Below, piece by piece: positions 38,031 to 48,400 of a stretch of DNA of 64,000 nucleotides (its first letter is position 1; every line of letters begins with the position of its first letter). A program made the position numbers and the translations under genes. The notes beneath the pieces are model-generated. The model searched no databases. It had not been told where the DNA came from and worked only from the letters and a program-made list of their open reading frames with translations. This DNA is from Acridotheres tristis (lineage: Eukaryota > Chordata > Aves > Passeriformes > Sturnidae): positions 11,064,991 to 11,128,990 of the forward strand of contig CM072905.1 of NCBI GenBank assembly GCA_037013685.1, in the 5' to 3' direction.

Positions 38031-40113
38031 GTGCTTCAGGAATGTGGGGTAGGGAGGGAAGGGGCTTGTTTCTGCTGCAGGGTGATCAGCTGGTGCCAGG
38101 GGCTTTGGTGTGACATTCTGGTGGGTTCTGGGCTCTGTAGGTGTGAGGCTGTGACTCGTGGGGCACTGGCTGCATTGAAGTTGTGTTGTACCACATCCCC
38201 AGATGCATTGTTACACACAGTAGCTCCTGTGTAATACTTATCTCCTAAATGTTAGAAAAACCTGCACCAGAACATTGCTTTTTTGGCAACTAAAACAGTA
38301 CCACTAGCTGTGTTTCAGTGGAAACTTCATTTCCCAAGCCATGCTTTCTGAATCCGTCTGGTTATTACATTTATCTGTGAGATGCATTGGGAAAACTTGG
38401 CAAACTTGGCTCTAATTTGCAGTAGTCTTTCGCTTGCACCTCACCCTTGGGTTGTTGTGTGCCTGATAATTAATGATGTTTGTCACTGTGGCTCCTGGGG
38501 CTGAGGGAAGCAGGGAATGGTGTGGCTTGTGCCCAGCCTCTCCTTCCCTCCCTCCTCTGTAAACATCTTCCTCTTGATTCTTTCGTTTATCAGAAGCCTG
38601 TAAGAATACGCTTATTTTAATAACTTCTATCTGCTTCCACGGAGGGACAGTTTTATAGGACACAGACAGTGCGTGCTGGGATTTTTATGGCCTATAGTTT
38701 TCTCAGCAAATGGTTTTGAGCACAAGTTGGCTGGGCTGGAATGACCTCTTGTTCATTAACTGTCTGTTGAAAAATATGCGTGTGGTGGTAGTTAGAGAGC
38801 CTTGATTGGGGTTATTTTAGGTGGTGCAGGGAGGTCTGGGCCTTTCCTTCCCTCCTCATTATCAAGCAGCAGAGGCTGCTTAGGGCCTGGTTTATTTACC
38901 TAATAAACTGCCTCTTTATCGTCTAGGAAATGCTCACATTTTTCAGCCAAGAAATCCTAGTAACAGGCAAACAGAGGTCTAGCAGTCAGGTCTGGGGAAA
39001 CAACAAAATGAAGGTCAGCTAATATTGCTGTTATTCTCTTTCCTGGTGGCCATGACAGCAGGGGTGGTTTATTTGAAGATCCCAGACTCGGAGTCATTGT
39101 TGGTCCCCCGAGCACGGGAGGCTGTGCCAACACTTGGGATATTAATGTATTCTACAGATCAGTGAATGAGGAATTCCTCTGCACTCCTTTCTTTGGAAAA
39201 AAAAGGGAAAAAAAATCCCCTTCTCCCCCCTTCCCCCTTCTCCCCACACTTTGTTTGCCGTGGCTTTGTCCTCGGGGTGTTGCTGGGCATCCCTAATGAG
39301 GCTGGCAGGAATCGGGGCTGGGGCCGGCTCTGGGTCCTGCAGAGGGGCTGGGACACAGCTCCAGGTGTGGCAGCTCCCACCCAGGCAGGGATACCCGGGC
39401 AGGAGGAAGGAAAAGGCCCCTCTGGGCACACACAGCTCCCTGATGTGCTTCCTCCCAGGAGAAAATCCTGCCCTGTCCCCCCACCATGCCTCAGTGCTTC
39501 CTTAGCATTGGTCCCAGCGCCGAGGGGCAGCAGCTCCTGCTCCTGGTGCCTTCCTGCCAGGGGAGGGCTGGGATCTGTTCGGGAGGAACATGGGGAACTC
39601 AGCCCTGGCCATGGAAAACACACAGGGGAGCGGGGGCTTGGTGGGATGGGTGTGCTGAGACTTTGAGTGGGAATAAAAGCTGGGTTCCTGAGGAGAAAAT
39701 CATCCATCAGTAATGCCAGGGACCAGGGAAAGGCATCTGAGCAGGTTTTTTATATATATTCCTGTTCCATAGCAGGAATTGTACTTAGGTGTTTTTTTAA
39801 TATATTCTTTGATCCCTCATGGAAATGTTAATGAGACGAAAACTCCTAAAGAGCTCTCCAGACACTGCCCTGCTTTGGAGAAGGGTGCAGTGAAACACAG
39901 CCCCTCCGAGGGCTCCTGACACACAAGCAGCCCCTTTGTTCCCTGCTTTCTGTCCCAGAGACACGTCTGAAACCGGAGGGGAATGAGAGGAGGCTGAAGA
40001 GGCTGCGAGGAGGCCGGGCATTGCCATTCAGTGCAGGAAAATCCTGGAGCAGCCACTGGGCTAGGCTGCAGGGCCGTGCTGTGGGTGTTTGAAATGCTCC
40101 CAGAGCTGGTCCG

Positions 40114-40630
40114 GGATGGAAGTGAGATGGAAGTGGGATGGAAGTGAGATGGAAGTGGGATGGAAGTGAGATGGAAGTGGGATGGAAGTGAGATGGAAGT
40201 GAGATGGAAGTGGGATGGAAGTGAGATGGAAGTGAGATGGAAGTGAGATGGAAGTGGGATGGAAGTGAGATGGAAGTGAGATGGAAGTGGGATGGAAGTG
40301 AGATGGAAGTGAGATGGAAGTGGGATGGAAGTGAGATGGAAGTGGGATGGAAGTGGGATGGAAGTGGGATGGAAGTGAGATGGAAGTGGGATGGAAGTGG
40401 GATGGAAGTGAGATGGAAGTGAGATGGAAGTGGGATGGAAGTGGGATGGAAGTGAGATGGAAGTGGGATGGAAGTGAGATGGAAGTGGGATGGAAGTGAG
40501 ATGGAAGTGGGATGGAAGTGAGATGGAAGTGAGATGGAAGTGGGATGGAAGTGAGATGGAAGTGGGATGGAAGTGGGATGGAAGTGAGATGGAAGTGAGA
40601 TGGAAGTGGGATGGAAGTGGGATGGAAGTG
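40114..40630. repeat. 11-bp minisatellite RGATGGAAGTG, 47 units
   Basis: A perfectly regular 11-bp tandem array of 517 bp, exactly 47 units, each either ggatggaagtg or agatggaagtg. The only variable position is the first base (A or G), so the two unit types form an irregular binary pattern along the array. A divergent cgatgcttgtg follows the last unit. A 33-bp superperiod gives an 11-residue pattern in every stop-free frame (SHFHPTSIPLP-like on the minus strand), which is an artefact. Each unit holds GGAAGTG, an ETS-type core. Confidence 0.97.
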
Positions 40631-40791
40631 CGATGCTTGTGGGCTGCCTTTCACTTGGACTTCATTAAGAAACTCCCAGGCTTTGTCCTGAGGGGGCTGG
40701 GAATGTGTGGAGCTCTGCAGAGGGGCCTGGCTGGAGGGGACACAGACTGTGCTGTGATGGCAAACTGCAGGCAGGGAGTGGGGCACCACAA

Positions 40792-41380
40792 GGCTCCTCC
40801 TGGATGCAGGCATTCCCCCTGGGAACTGGAGGCAATGTCCTGGGCAATCTGTGTACAGGACTGGAGAAGTCTCCCAGATGGAGAACTCGGTGTGGGCTGT
40901 CCACCTCTGCTCCAAGGCTGCTTCCTGGGAGTCTGAGCACAGTGACCAGGATTGGGTCTATTCCAGCAGGCTCTGAGCTCACCTGGGAGCTGTCACCTGT
41001 CCAGCACAGGGCCAGAAGCAGCAGACAGCCCTGGGTCCCTGGAAGTGTTCAAGGCCAGGCTGGACAGAGCTTGGAGCAGCCTGGGAGGGTGGAAGGTGTC
41101 CCTGGGCATGGCAGGAGTGAACAGGATGATCTTCAACGTCCCTTCCAACCTAAACCAATCTGTGATTCTGTGATTTGTGAAATCCAAAATAGGCTGGAAA
41201 CCAGAAAAATCAAACCAGCTCAATTGTAAGAAGATGGAGCTGAACCCCAACATCTGCACCCACCTTTGTGGCAGCTGGAGACCAGAACAGGGGGTGAGAG
41301 ACTCCCTGCCCTGAGACAACCTCACCTCTGAGCCACCGAGGGGAAAAGTGGCACCAGACTCCTGCCTGGTGTCACCCTGC
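40792..41380 (+). repeat. 589-bp inverted duplication, arm A (contains a CR1)
   Basis: The segment from ggctcctcctggatgcagg to ctggtgtcaccctgc recurs as its reverse complement at 47812-48400 with the same length. By eye I find only four base differences (in tacaggactgg, in two places of ttgggtctatt, and in gtgttcaag), about 99.3% identity. Inside it, 40930-41175 is a CR1 3' end in + orientation with the tail caatctgtgattctgtgatt. The shared sequence continues for 205 bp beyond that tail, so the unit is not simply a CR1 insertion. Neither TG...CA ends, terminal inverted repeats nor adjoining target-site duplications were seen, which favours segmental duplication or gene conversion over transposition. 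Confidence 0.9.
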
Positions 41381-41589
41381 TACAGGGCACGCCTGGTGTG
41401 GGGCTGGCAGTGCCACATCCAGCCCCTCCACCCCACTGCTGGTGTGGGGAAACAGCAGTAATTCCTGGGGGTGGGAAGGGCTCTGTCTGTGCAGGATCCT
41501 TCCTCTGTCCCAGTGGAGGGGCAGAGGTTGCCCCAGTAAGGGGCACACACTGGTTTGTACATAGCTGGTGCCTGGCAGGGCATTTCTGT

Positions 41590-41745
41590 GGGGAGGGATT
41601 TGGGATTCCCTGTCCCTGGAGGTGTTCAGAGCCAGGCTGGATGGAGCTCTGGACATGGGGGAAGGTGTCCTGCCCGTGCAGGGGGTGAGATGAGATGATT
41701 AATGTCCCTTGCAACCCAAACCATTCCATGATTCCAAGACTCTGT
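41590..41745 (+). mobile_element. CR1 LINE fragment, 3' end
   Basis: Diverged CR1 3' end: ccctgtccctggaggtgttc, agagccaggctggatggagc, then ttaatgtcccttgcaaccca and the tail aaccattccatgattccaag. It lies 210 bp downstream of arm A in the same orientation as the CR1 in that arm. Confidence 0.82.
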
Positions 41746-43103
41746 TTTGTGTCTGGTGAAAGTTTCTCCCACTCCAGTGGGAAGGGTGTTCTCCAGGTCT
41801 CGTGCTGACTCAGGGCTGGAGACTTTGAGCCATCACCTCCCAAAGATGTGGTGTGGCCTTTGGTCCTGGCCTGCTGGCAAGGGACAGCAGCTGCAGGTGG
41901 CTTTTGGCACCTGGAGAAGCCTCACATCCCTGGATCCACACTTGGTCTTCATCATTCACCTCCTTGGAAAACTGTAGATAAACCCATGGAGAAACCATTT
42001 GAGATGGGCCAGGGAGCAGCTGGGGCTGCCTGGGGACCTGAGCCCAGACAGGAGTTTGTGATGGATGCTGAGGATGAGGAATTTCTTCCACACATGAGAG
42101 AGCACCTGGCAGGCCAGGCCTGGTGGAGGCTCCCACTGTGGGATTTGGGGTGGAGGATGAGCAGAGCAGGATGGAGATACCATTCAGCCACCCTGAATTT
42201 TTGTCAAGCTGATCTGAGGCCTCAGATGAGGAGCTCCAGAGTTGTGGCAGTAACTCAGATGTTACATTTGTCCTGCCCTACATGTAGGGAGCTGCTTTCT
42301 CCTGCCCTTCCCCTGTACTCCAGGGGCCGAGGAAATTTGCAGTTTTACTGGTGTTTACTCCTTAGCTGCTTTCTGGTTACCTGTGAGAGTTTACACAGCA
42401 CAATGTGTGTCATGAAGGGTAGATTTTGAACATCATGGGCATATTTGCAAAACTGTCCCAAATCTACCAAATTCGAGGAGTTTGGAAAGTATAACCTCTC
42501 CAGAAGTGAAGGTATTCCTGACTTTAATGCTTCTCCCTGGCCTTGGAGATTTTATTTAGCTCTGGGCTTCTGCAGGGCTGGATGTGTTAGTTAGTGTTTT
42601 TAAAGACTGGGGGATCCCAGCAGACAATGTTTTGTGTTTAGCTCTAGAGCATTAGCAAGGTGACAGTGCTGCTAAAAAGCTTTGGAAAAGCACCTTATTG
42701 GAGCCAAAGTGACTCATTCCTGCTAGACAAGCAGCAAATGTTTTTCTGGCATTTAAGTAAAATGCAAAAATATTAATTTCCCACCTTAATATTGAATTAA
42801 AGACTCAGAAGTGAGGGGAAAAAGCCCCATATTTAGGCCTTCTAGAAAAACAGCAGCAGTGCCAAATGATTCATGCTGGGTATTTTACAACATGGGGCAA
42901 GGCAGTGCCATAAACGGGAACATTCCCAGTTTCCTGAGATGAGATGATGGGATTTCTTCCTGTGAATTGTGCATTCTGTGTTTTCAGACCTAGGAACAGC
43001 TCCATTTGGCACGGTGTGTTTGGACAAGACATTTGGATCCCTTGGGAATTGGGCAGAAGTTTAAAGCTGATCTCCAGTTTTTGTTAGACCTGTAGGTCTG
43101 GAT

Positions 43104-43124
43104 GGGGGGGGGGGGGGGGCGGGG
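43104..43124 (+). repeat. Poly-G tract (G16 C G4)
   Basis: A run of 16 G at 43104-43119, a C, and four more G. It can form a G-quadruplex on the STX8 sense strand and RNA. Runs like this are also common places for assembly or sequencing error. Confidence 0.9.
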
Positions 43125-43764
43125 AGAATTGGCTCTCCAGACTTCTCACTGCACCTCAGCCCTTTGCTGGAATTAGAATTCCTTCATTTCTGCATCTTTC
43201 CCAGTGCCACTGCTTCTGCTTTGCTGTTTATTGTGTCAATGACAGCATTATTAACATTTCCTTGGTTGCTTTGCCTGTCCTCTGAGCCACTTCCATCATT
43301 AAGTGGTTTAATTGTTTGCCATCACCTCTGGTATTTGGGAGGTGCTGTTTGCTCTGGTTCTGGATGCAGCTGTGCCCATGAATGCAGGATAACCTCAATC
43401 CTCCCCTGAATTCCTCTGTCCTTTCTGGAGCATTCACAGCATATTTGTGTGTGAATTTTAGTGGTTAACAGAGAAACTGGACAGGAATATCTCCAGTTTG
43501 GATCAGCCAGCCCTGCCCAGTGGTGAAAAGTTGTTCCTGTGCTGGGATGCTCCACTGAGACCTGTCTGCCACTGGATTTGCTGAGCCCAGAGTGTGTCCA
43601 AGGAGCTGCTGGGCTGGTGTCCCTGCAGCAGAGCCAGGCTTTAAGGCTTTAGATTCTGCTTGAAATCAGGAGCTGGTGCATGGAGGCTCGCTGTGTTCTG
43701 AGCTGTGCAAGCCCTGAGGAGACAGGGAGAGCTGAGGTCAAGTACTGGGCAACTGCCCAAAATC

Positions 43765-43953
43765 CTGTGAGGGTGGGCAGGCCCTGGCACAGGGTGCCCA
43801 GAGCAGCTGTGGCTGCCCCTGGATCCCTGGCAGTGCCCAAGGCCAGGTTGGACACTGGGGCTTGGAGCAGCCTGGGACAGTGGGAGGTGTCCCTGCCATG
43901 GCAGGGCTGGGAATGAACTTTAAGGTCCCTTCCAAACCATGCTGTGATTCCAG
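43765..43953 (+). mobile_element. CR1 LINE fragment, 3' end (songbird type)
   Basis: A clear CR1 3' end: ggcaggccctggcacagggt, agcagctgtggctgcccctg, aaggccaggttggacactgg, cttggagcagcctgggacag, and a tail cttccaaaccatgctgtgat. Bases 43788-43906 are an exact reverse complement of 44587-44705 in the next CR1. Confidence 0.93.
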
Positions 43954-44531
43954 GATGCCCAGGCTTGCTCCCCTTACAAAATCCATGCTGTATTTTGGGT
44001 GCCAGAGGAGCACTGGAGATCATCTTCCCAGGAAGGAAGAGTAGAACTGATTCTCCTTTGCTGCTGTGCAGATGAAGATCAAAGTGATGCTGGTGGCTTT
44101 TTGGTGGCCATCTTTTGTCCTGCCAATTCTGGCAGTAAGGACATGGTTAAGTCACCACAGGGCTTGGGCTTGGGGAATATTTACGTGTTAAATGGCCTGG
44201 AAGTTGAAGTGGCAGCTCCCAGAAGGGAATGGTGTCCGTAGGTGGGCACTCAGGTATTTTTATGGGATATGACTGAGTGAGTTTTACAGCGGACAAGTTC
44301 CAGTCGTCTGCTTCCTGCTTGGTTTGGCACAGGACACACAGAGCCCAGCATGAGCTGAGCCTGGCTTGGCTGGGCTCTGCTCAGTGCCTGCCTGGGCTGT
44401 GGGCTGCCTCACCTGAGACCCCAGGTAGTGGAGGGACTCCATCTCCATATCACAGCTTCATTCAGCATTAATCAAGAAAGAAATGGGGATCAGGGAGGCA
44501 GGAAATGTTATTTCTGCTCTTGGGTCTTTAG

Positions 44532-44900
44532 AGAATCATAGAAGGGTTTGGGTTGGAAAAGGGACCTTAAACCCCATCCATCCCACCCCTGCCATGGCAG
44601 GGACACCTCCCACTGTCCCAGGCTGCTCCAAGCCCCAGTGTCCAACCTGGCCTTGGGCACTGCCAGGGATCCAGGGGCAGCCACAGCTGCTCTGGGCACC
44701 CTGTGTTCCTCACAGGGAACAATTTGTTCCTGATTTCCCATCTAACCCTCCTCTCCTTTAGCTTAATGCCATTCCCTCACCCTGTCACTCCATCCCTTGT
44801 CCTTCTCCAGCTCTCTTGGAGCCCCTATAGGCAGTGGAAGGAGCTCTAAGATCTCCCTGGAGCCTTCTCCAGGCTGAATAACCTCAACTCTCAGCAGCAG
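44532..44900 (-). mobile_element. CR1 LINE fragment, 3' end, about 370 bp, reverse orientation
   Basis: The element begins on the + strand with its tail (gaatcatagaagggtttggg), then gccatggcagggacacctcc, then continues upstream in the element through ttcctgatttcccatctaac and accctgtcactccatccctt to ccttctccaggctgaataac at about 44880. It is nearly identical over its 3' part to the + oriented CR1 680 bp before it, and it is one of the younger copies in the window. Confidence 0.93.
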
Positions 44901-45237
44901 TTCTTAGCCTTGTACTTTCCTCTTCAGAGCTGTCCCACCATGCAGCTTCCAGGCAGATGAGCCCTTCTCATCAGGTTGGTCACTGGGTTTGTGCAATTTA
45001 TTATTTTAGGTACCAGGGGTGAAACCATCCCTGGTGGTGGAGTTTCTTTTGATGGAACTAGACTGCACTTCAGGAGTCCTGAGCTGTCTAACTTCTTGCA
45101 TAAGAGACTTTTTTTGAGAGGTATTTTTAAAGACATCTCTGATAAAAATACTTCAGGTAGGAGGGAGAACTCTTGGCACACTCACCTTCTCCAGTGTGAT
45201 GGGGTTACACCCTTTACTTTATATAGATCCAGAAAAC

Positions 45238-45249
45238 GGGGGGGGGGGG
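45238..45249 (+). repeat. Poly-G tract (G12)
   Basis: A run of 12 G flanked by aaaac and tgttt. It is a possible G-quadruplex partner and length-variable site. Confidence 0.9.
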
Positions 45250-45626
45250 TGTTTAATTCTTTAGATAATGGAGGGCTGCTGAATAATGCTGTATAGACTC
45301 CTGTTAAACTTGGAGTCTTTTGTAACATGAAGTGCTACAAAGCCCTGTCTGTGGAACAGCCTCTCCCAGAACCTGTTGCTCCTCACGGTGCCATGACTTG
45401 GCAAAAAGTCAGGATTGCTGCCAGTTCCTCAGTATTTCAGGCAGTCAGTCCCCACCCTCAGCCCCTGTGCTCTGCAGGTCGTGATGAGTGAGAGAGGCAT
45501 CACCCCCCTCCCCCGGGGCAGCCACACCGAACTGAGCTCTCACCGCCACCAGAGCGCAGAGCCTGACCCCAGCACTGCCTCTCTGCCACAATGGGGTCAT
45601 TTCCCCCTTTTTGCACTGCAGGAACT

Positions 45627-46365
45627 GCTGAGCTGGGCTGGGCTGGGCTGGGCTGGGCTGAGCTGAGCTGGGCTGGGCTGAGCTGGGCTGGGCTGGGCTG
45701 GGCACAGCTGGGCTGAGCTGGGCAGAGCAGAGCTGAGCTGGGCTGGGCTGGGCTGGACTGAGCTGGGCTGGGCTGGGCAGAACTGAGCTGAGCTGGGCTG
45801 GGCAGAGCTGAGCTGGGCTGGGCTGGGTTGGGCTGGGCTGGGCTGGGCTGGGCAGAGCTGGGCTGAGCTGAGCTGAGCTGGGCTGGGCTGAGCTGGGCTG
45901 GGCTGAGCTGGGCTGGGCTGGGCTGGGCAGAGCTGAGCTGGGCTGGGCAGAGCTGAGCTGGGCTGAGCTGGGCTGAGCTGAGCTGGGCTGGGCTGGGCAG
46001 AGCTGAGCTGGGCTGGGCTGGGCTGGGCTGAGCTGGGCTGGGCAGAACTGAGCTGAGCTGGGCTGAGCTGAGCTGGGCTGGGCTGAGCTGGGCTGGGCTG
46101 GGCTGGGCAGAGCTGGGCTGAGCTGAGCTGGGCTGGGCTGGGCAGAGCTGAGCTGAGCTGGGCTGGGCTGGGCTGAGCTGGGCTGGGCTGGGCTGAGCTG
46201 GGCTGGGCTGGGCTGGGCAGAGCTGGGCTGAGCTGAGCTGGGCTGGGCTGGGCTGGGCTGGGCTGAGCTGAGCTGGGCTGGGCTGAGCTGGGCTGGGCTG
46301 GGCTGAGCTGAGCTGGGCTGGGCTGGGCAGAGCTGAGCTGAGCTGGGCTGGGCTGGGCTGGGCTG
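45627..46365 (+). repeat. GGGCT/GAGCT pentamer array, 739 bp, switch-region-like
   Basis: Almost every base is in a 5-bp repeat: GGGCT and GAGCT in irregular order, broken at intervals by decamers ggcagagctg, ggcacagctg or ggcagaactg. This is the pentamer make-up of a mammalian immunoglobulin Smu switch region, dense in AGCT sites and strongly G-rich on the + strand, which is the non-template strand of STX8. There is no immunoglobulin sequence nearby, so it is a look-alike. The minus strand has no stop codons, giving a 259-codon proline/serine/alanine/glutamine frame that is an artefact. Confidence 0.95.
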
Positions 46366-47811
46366 TTTTTGCTCATTGCTCAGGACAGAAAATTGCTGCT
46401 CTCCTGTGCAGCCCCTGTGGGGATTCTCATCACTGCTCTGGGTGATGCTGCTGGTCCCAGGCTCGCTCCAAAAACGCCGATGATTTTCTGAAAAGAATTA
46501 TTTTAGCGTGGACTGCTGCCTTGCTAAATGCTGCTGCAGCTTCTTCCCCTGTAAAATTTTTAACATAATCTTCCTTTTTGGCGGGAGGGTACTCCTAAAT
46601 GGAAGTTCATTGGGAAATGAATATTTAATGCTGCCAGGGAAGGTTCCTGATTGCGGTGGATCTTGGAGCTGGTAATGAATGTGCACTATCAGGGCCGGGG
46701 GATTTGGGGTGTGAATTTCCCAGGCTCTAATCATCTCATAAAGCTGCTGAGTGTGACTCCTTCCCCAGTAATCTACTTAGCTCAGTCATTTACCCCTCCT
46801 CTTGCCTTGCCAGGAGAATGAAGCTCCCAGGTTGTTTGCATGACAAGTAGCCCGGGATTGTCTGGGCTCTGAGGAAGATGCTGGGAGTTAATTGGAGCAG
46901 CTGGAGTTGCTGGTTTCCCATGTTTGCTGGCTGAGGAGCAGAGCTTTTATGGGCAGCTCTATTCCAGGCTGCACCGTGTGTTTTGATAGCTTAAAAAACT
47001 TAAAAAATATTTAAAAATGGTTTGCCTTCCAGAGGATGTTTTCTCCACCAAAACTAATCTCGAGGGAAAATGATGTTTGGTAGCTGTAGAATTATTGGAT
47101 TTGCAGATAGAAACTGCTGTGTTAATGGCAGCTACTGACTGATGACCAAAGCAGCTAACTGGGAGATGTTCTTGGCAGCTGGTCCTGCTAAAAACCTCCC
47201 CTCAAAGCCTTGAAAACCACAGTGAACAATATCAAAATAACAAAAAAAAAAAAAAAGAAAACCAACAAAAAGCTGCTAGCAAGCAGAAACTAATCACTGC
47301 ATTCACCTCTTCATTTTAAAATTAAGGATGCTCCATTAGAAGTGTTGCCTTTTAAATTTTATTAGGATTCCCTCCTTGATTATGGTAAAAATAAAAGGAT
47401 AAGCATCCCTTCATCTCTGTTTTTCATTTGCCTACTCCTAAAGCCAAACATTGTGAGTAAAATTCCTGCTTGGAGATGGGCTCTGTAATACGTGGTCTGC
47501 CTGTGCTGGCTGGGGTGGGAGCAGAGGCACAAAGAGAGGCTGAAGCACTGGATAAACTGTACAGGTTTTATTTTAAATTACTGTCATGCTCTGTGGCTTG
47601 CTTGAAATCAAACCCTGCCAGGCATGTCCCTGCAGTCCCAGTGGTTTGCACCTAATATGCATTTCATTAACCATTTGCAGATGACTTTATTCCTGCTGTA
47701 ATGCTGCGTGTGCAGCGTGGAGCTTTTGAAGTGATCAAGGCAGGAGTTGATGAAACCTTAAAAAGAAAAAATTTTTTAGCATGACTTGAGAGTTATTCCC
47801 GCACAGCCCTG

Positions 47812-48400
47812 GCAGGGTGACACCAGGCAGGAGTCTGGTGCCACTTTTCCCCTCGGTGGCTCAGAGGTGAGGTTGTCTCAGGGCAGGGAGTCTCTCACCC
47901 CCTGTTCTGGTCTCCAGCTGCCACAAAGGTGGGTGCAGATGTTGGGGTTCAGCTCCATCTTCTTACAATTGAGCTGGTTTGATTTTTCTGGTTTCCAGCC
48001 TATTTTGGATTTCACAAATCACAGAATCACAGATTGGTTTAGGTTGGAAGGGACGTTGAAGATCATCCTGTTCACTCCTGCCATGCCCAGGGACACCTTC
48101 CACCCTCCCAGGCTGCTCCAAGCTCTGTCCAGCCTGGCCTTGGACACTTCCAGGGACCCAGGGCTGTCTGCTGCTTCTGGCCCTGTGCTGGACAGGTGAC
48201 AGCTCCCAGGTGAGCTCAGAGCCTGCTGGAATGGCCCCAATCCTGGTCACTGTGCTCAGACTCCCAGGAAGCAGCCTTGGAGCAGAGGTGGACAGCCCAC
48301 ACCGAGTTCTCCATCTGGGAGACTTCTCCAGCCCTGTACACAGATTGCCCAGGACATTGCCTCCAGTTCCCAGGGGGAATGCCTGCATCCAGGAGGAGCC
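47812..48400 (-). repeat. 589-bp inverted duplication, arm B
   Basis: This is the reverse-complement partner of 40792-41380, of identical length and about 99.3% identical by eye. It carries the same CR1 in minus orientation with its tail at about 48017-48040 (aatcacagaatcacagattg). The flanks (ttattcccgcacagccctg before, cacctgagcacagctggag after) do not match those of arm A, so the ends are sharp. The spacer between the arms is 6431 bp. Confidence 0.9.

Noticed and set aside
40061..40915. Minus-strand frame with a regular 11-residue histidine/serine/proline pattern
   Set aside because: The 11-bp unit gives an 11-residue period in any stop-free frame.
45597..46376. Minus-strand 259-codon PAQPS-rich frame
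   Set aside because: Translation of the pentamer array; no independent evidence of a gene.
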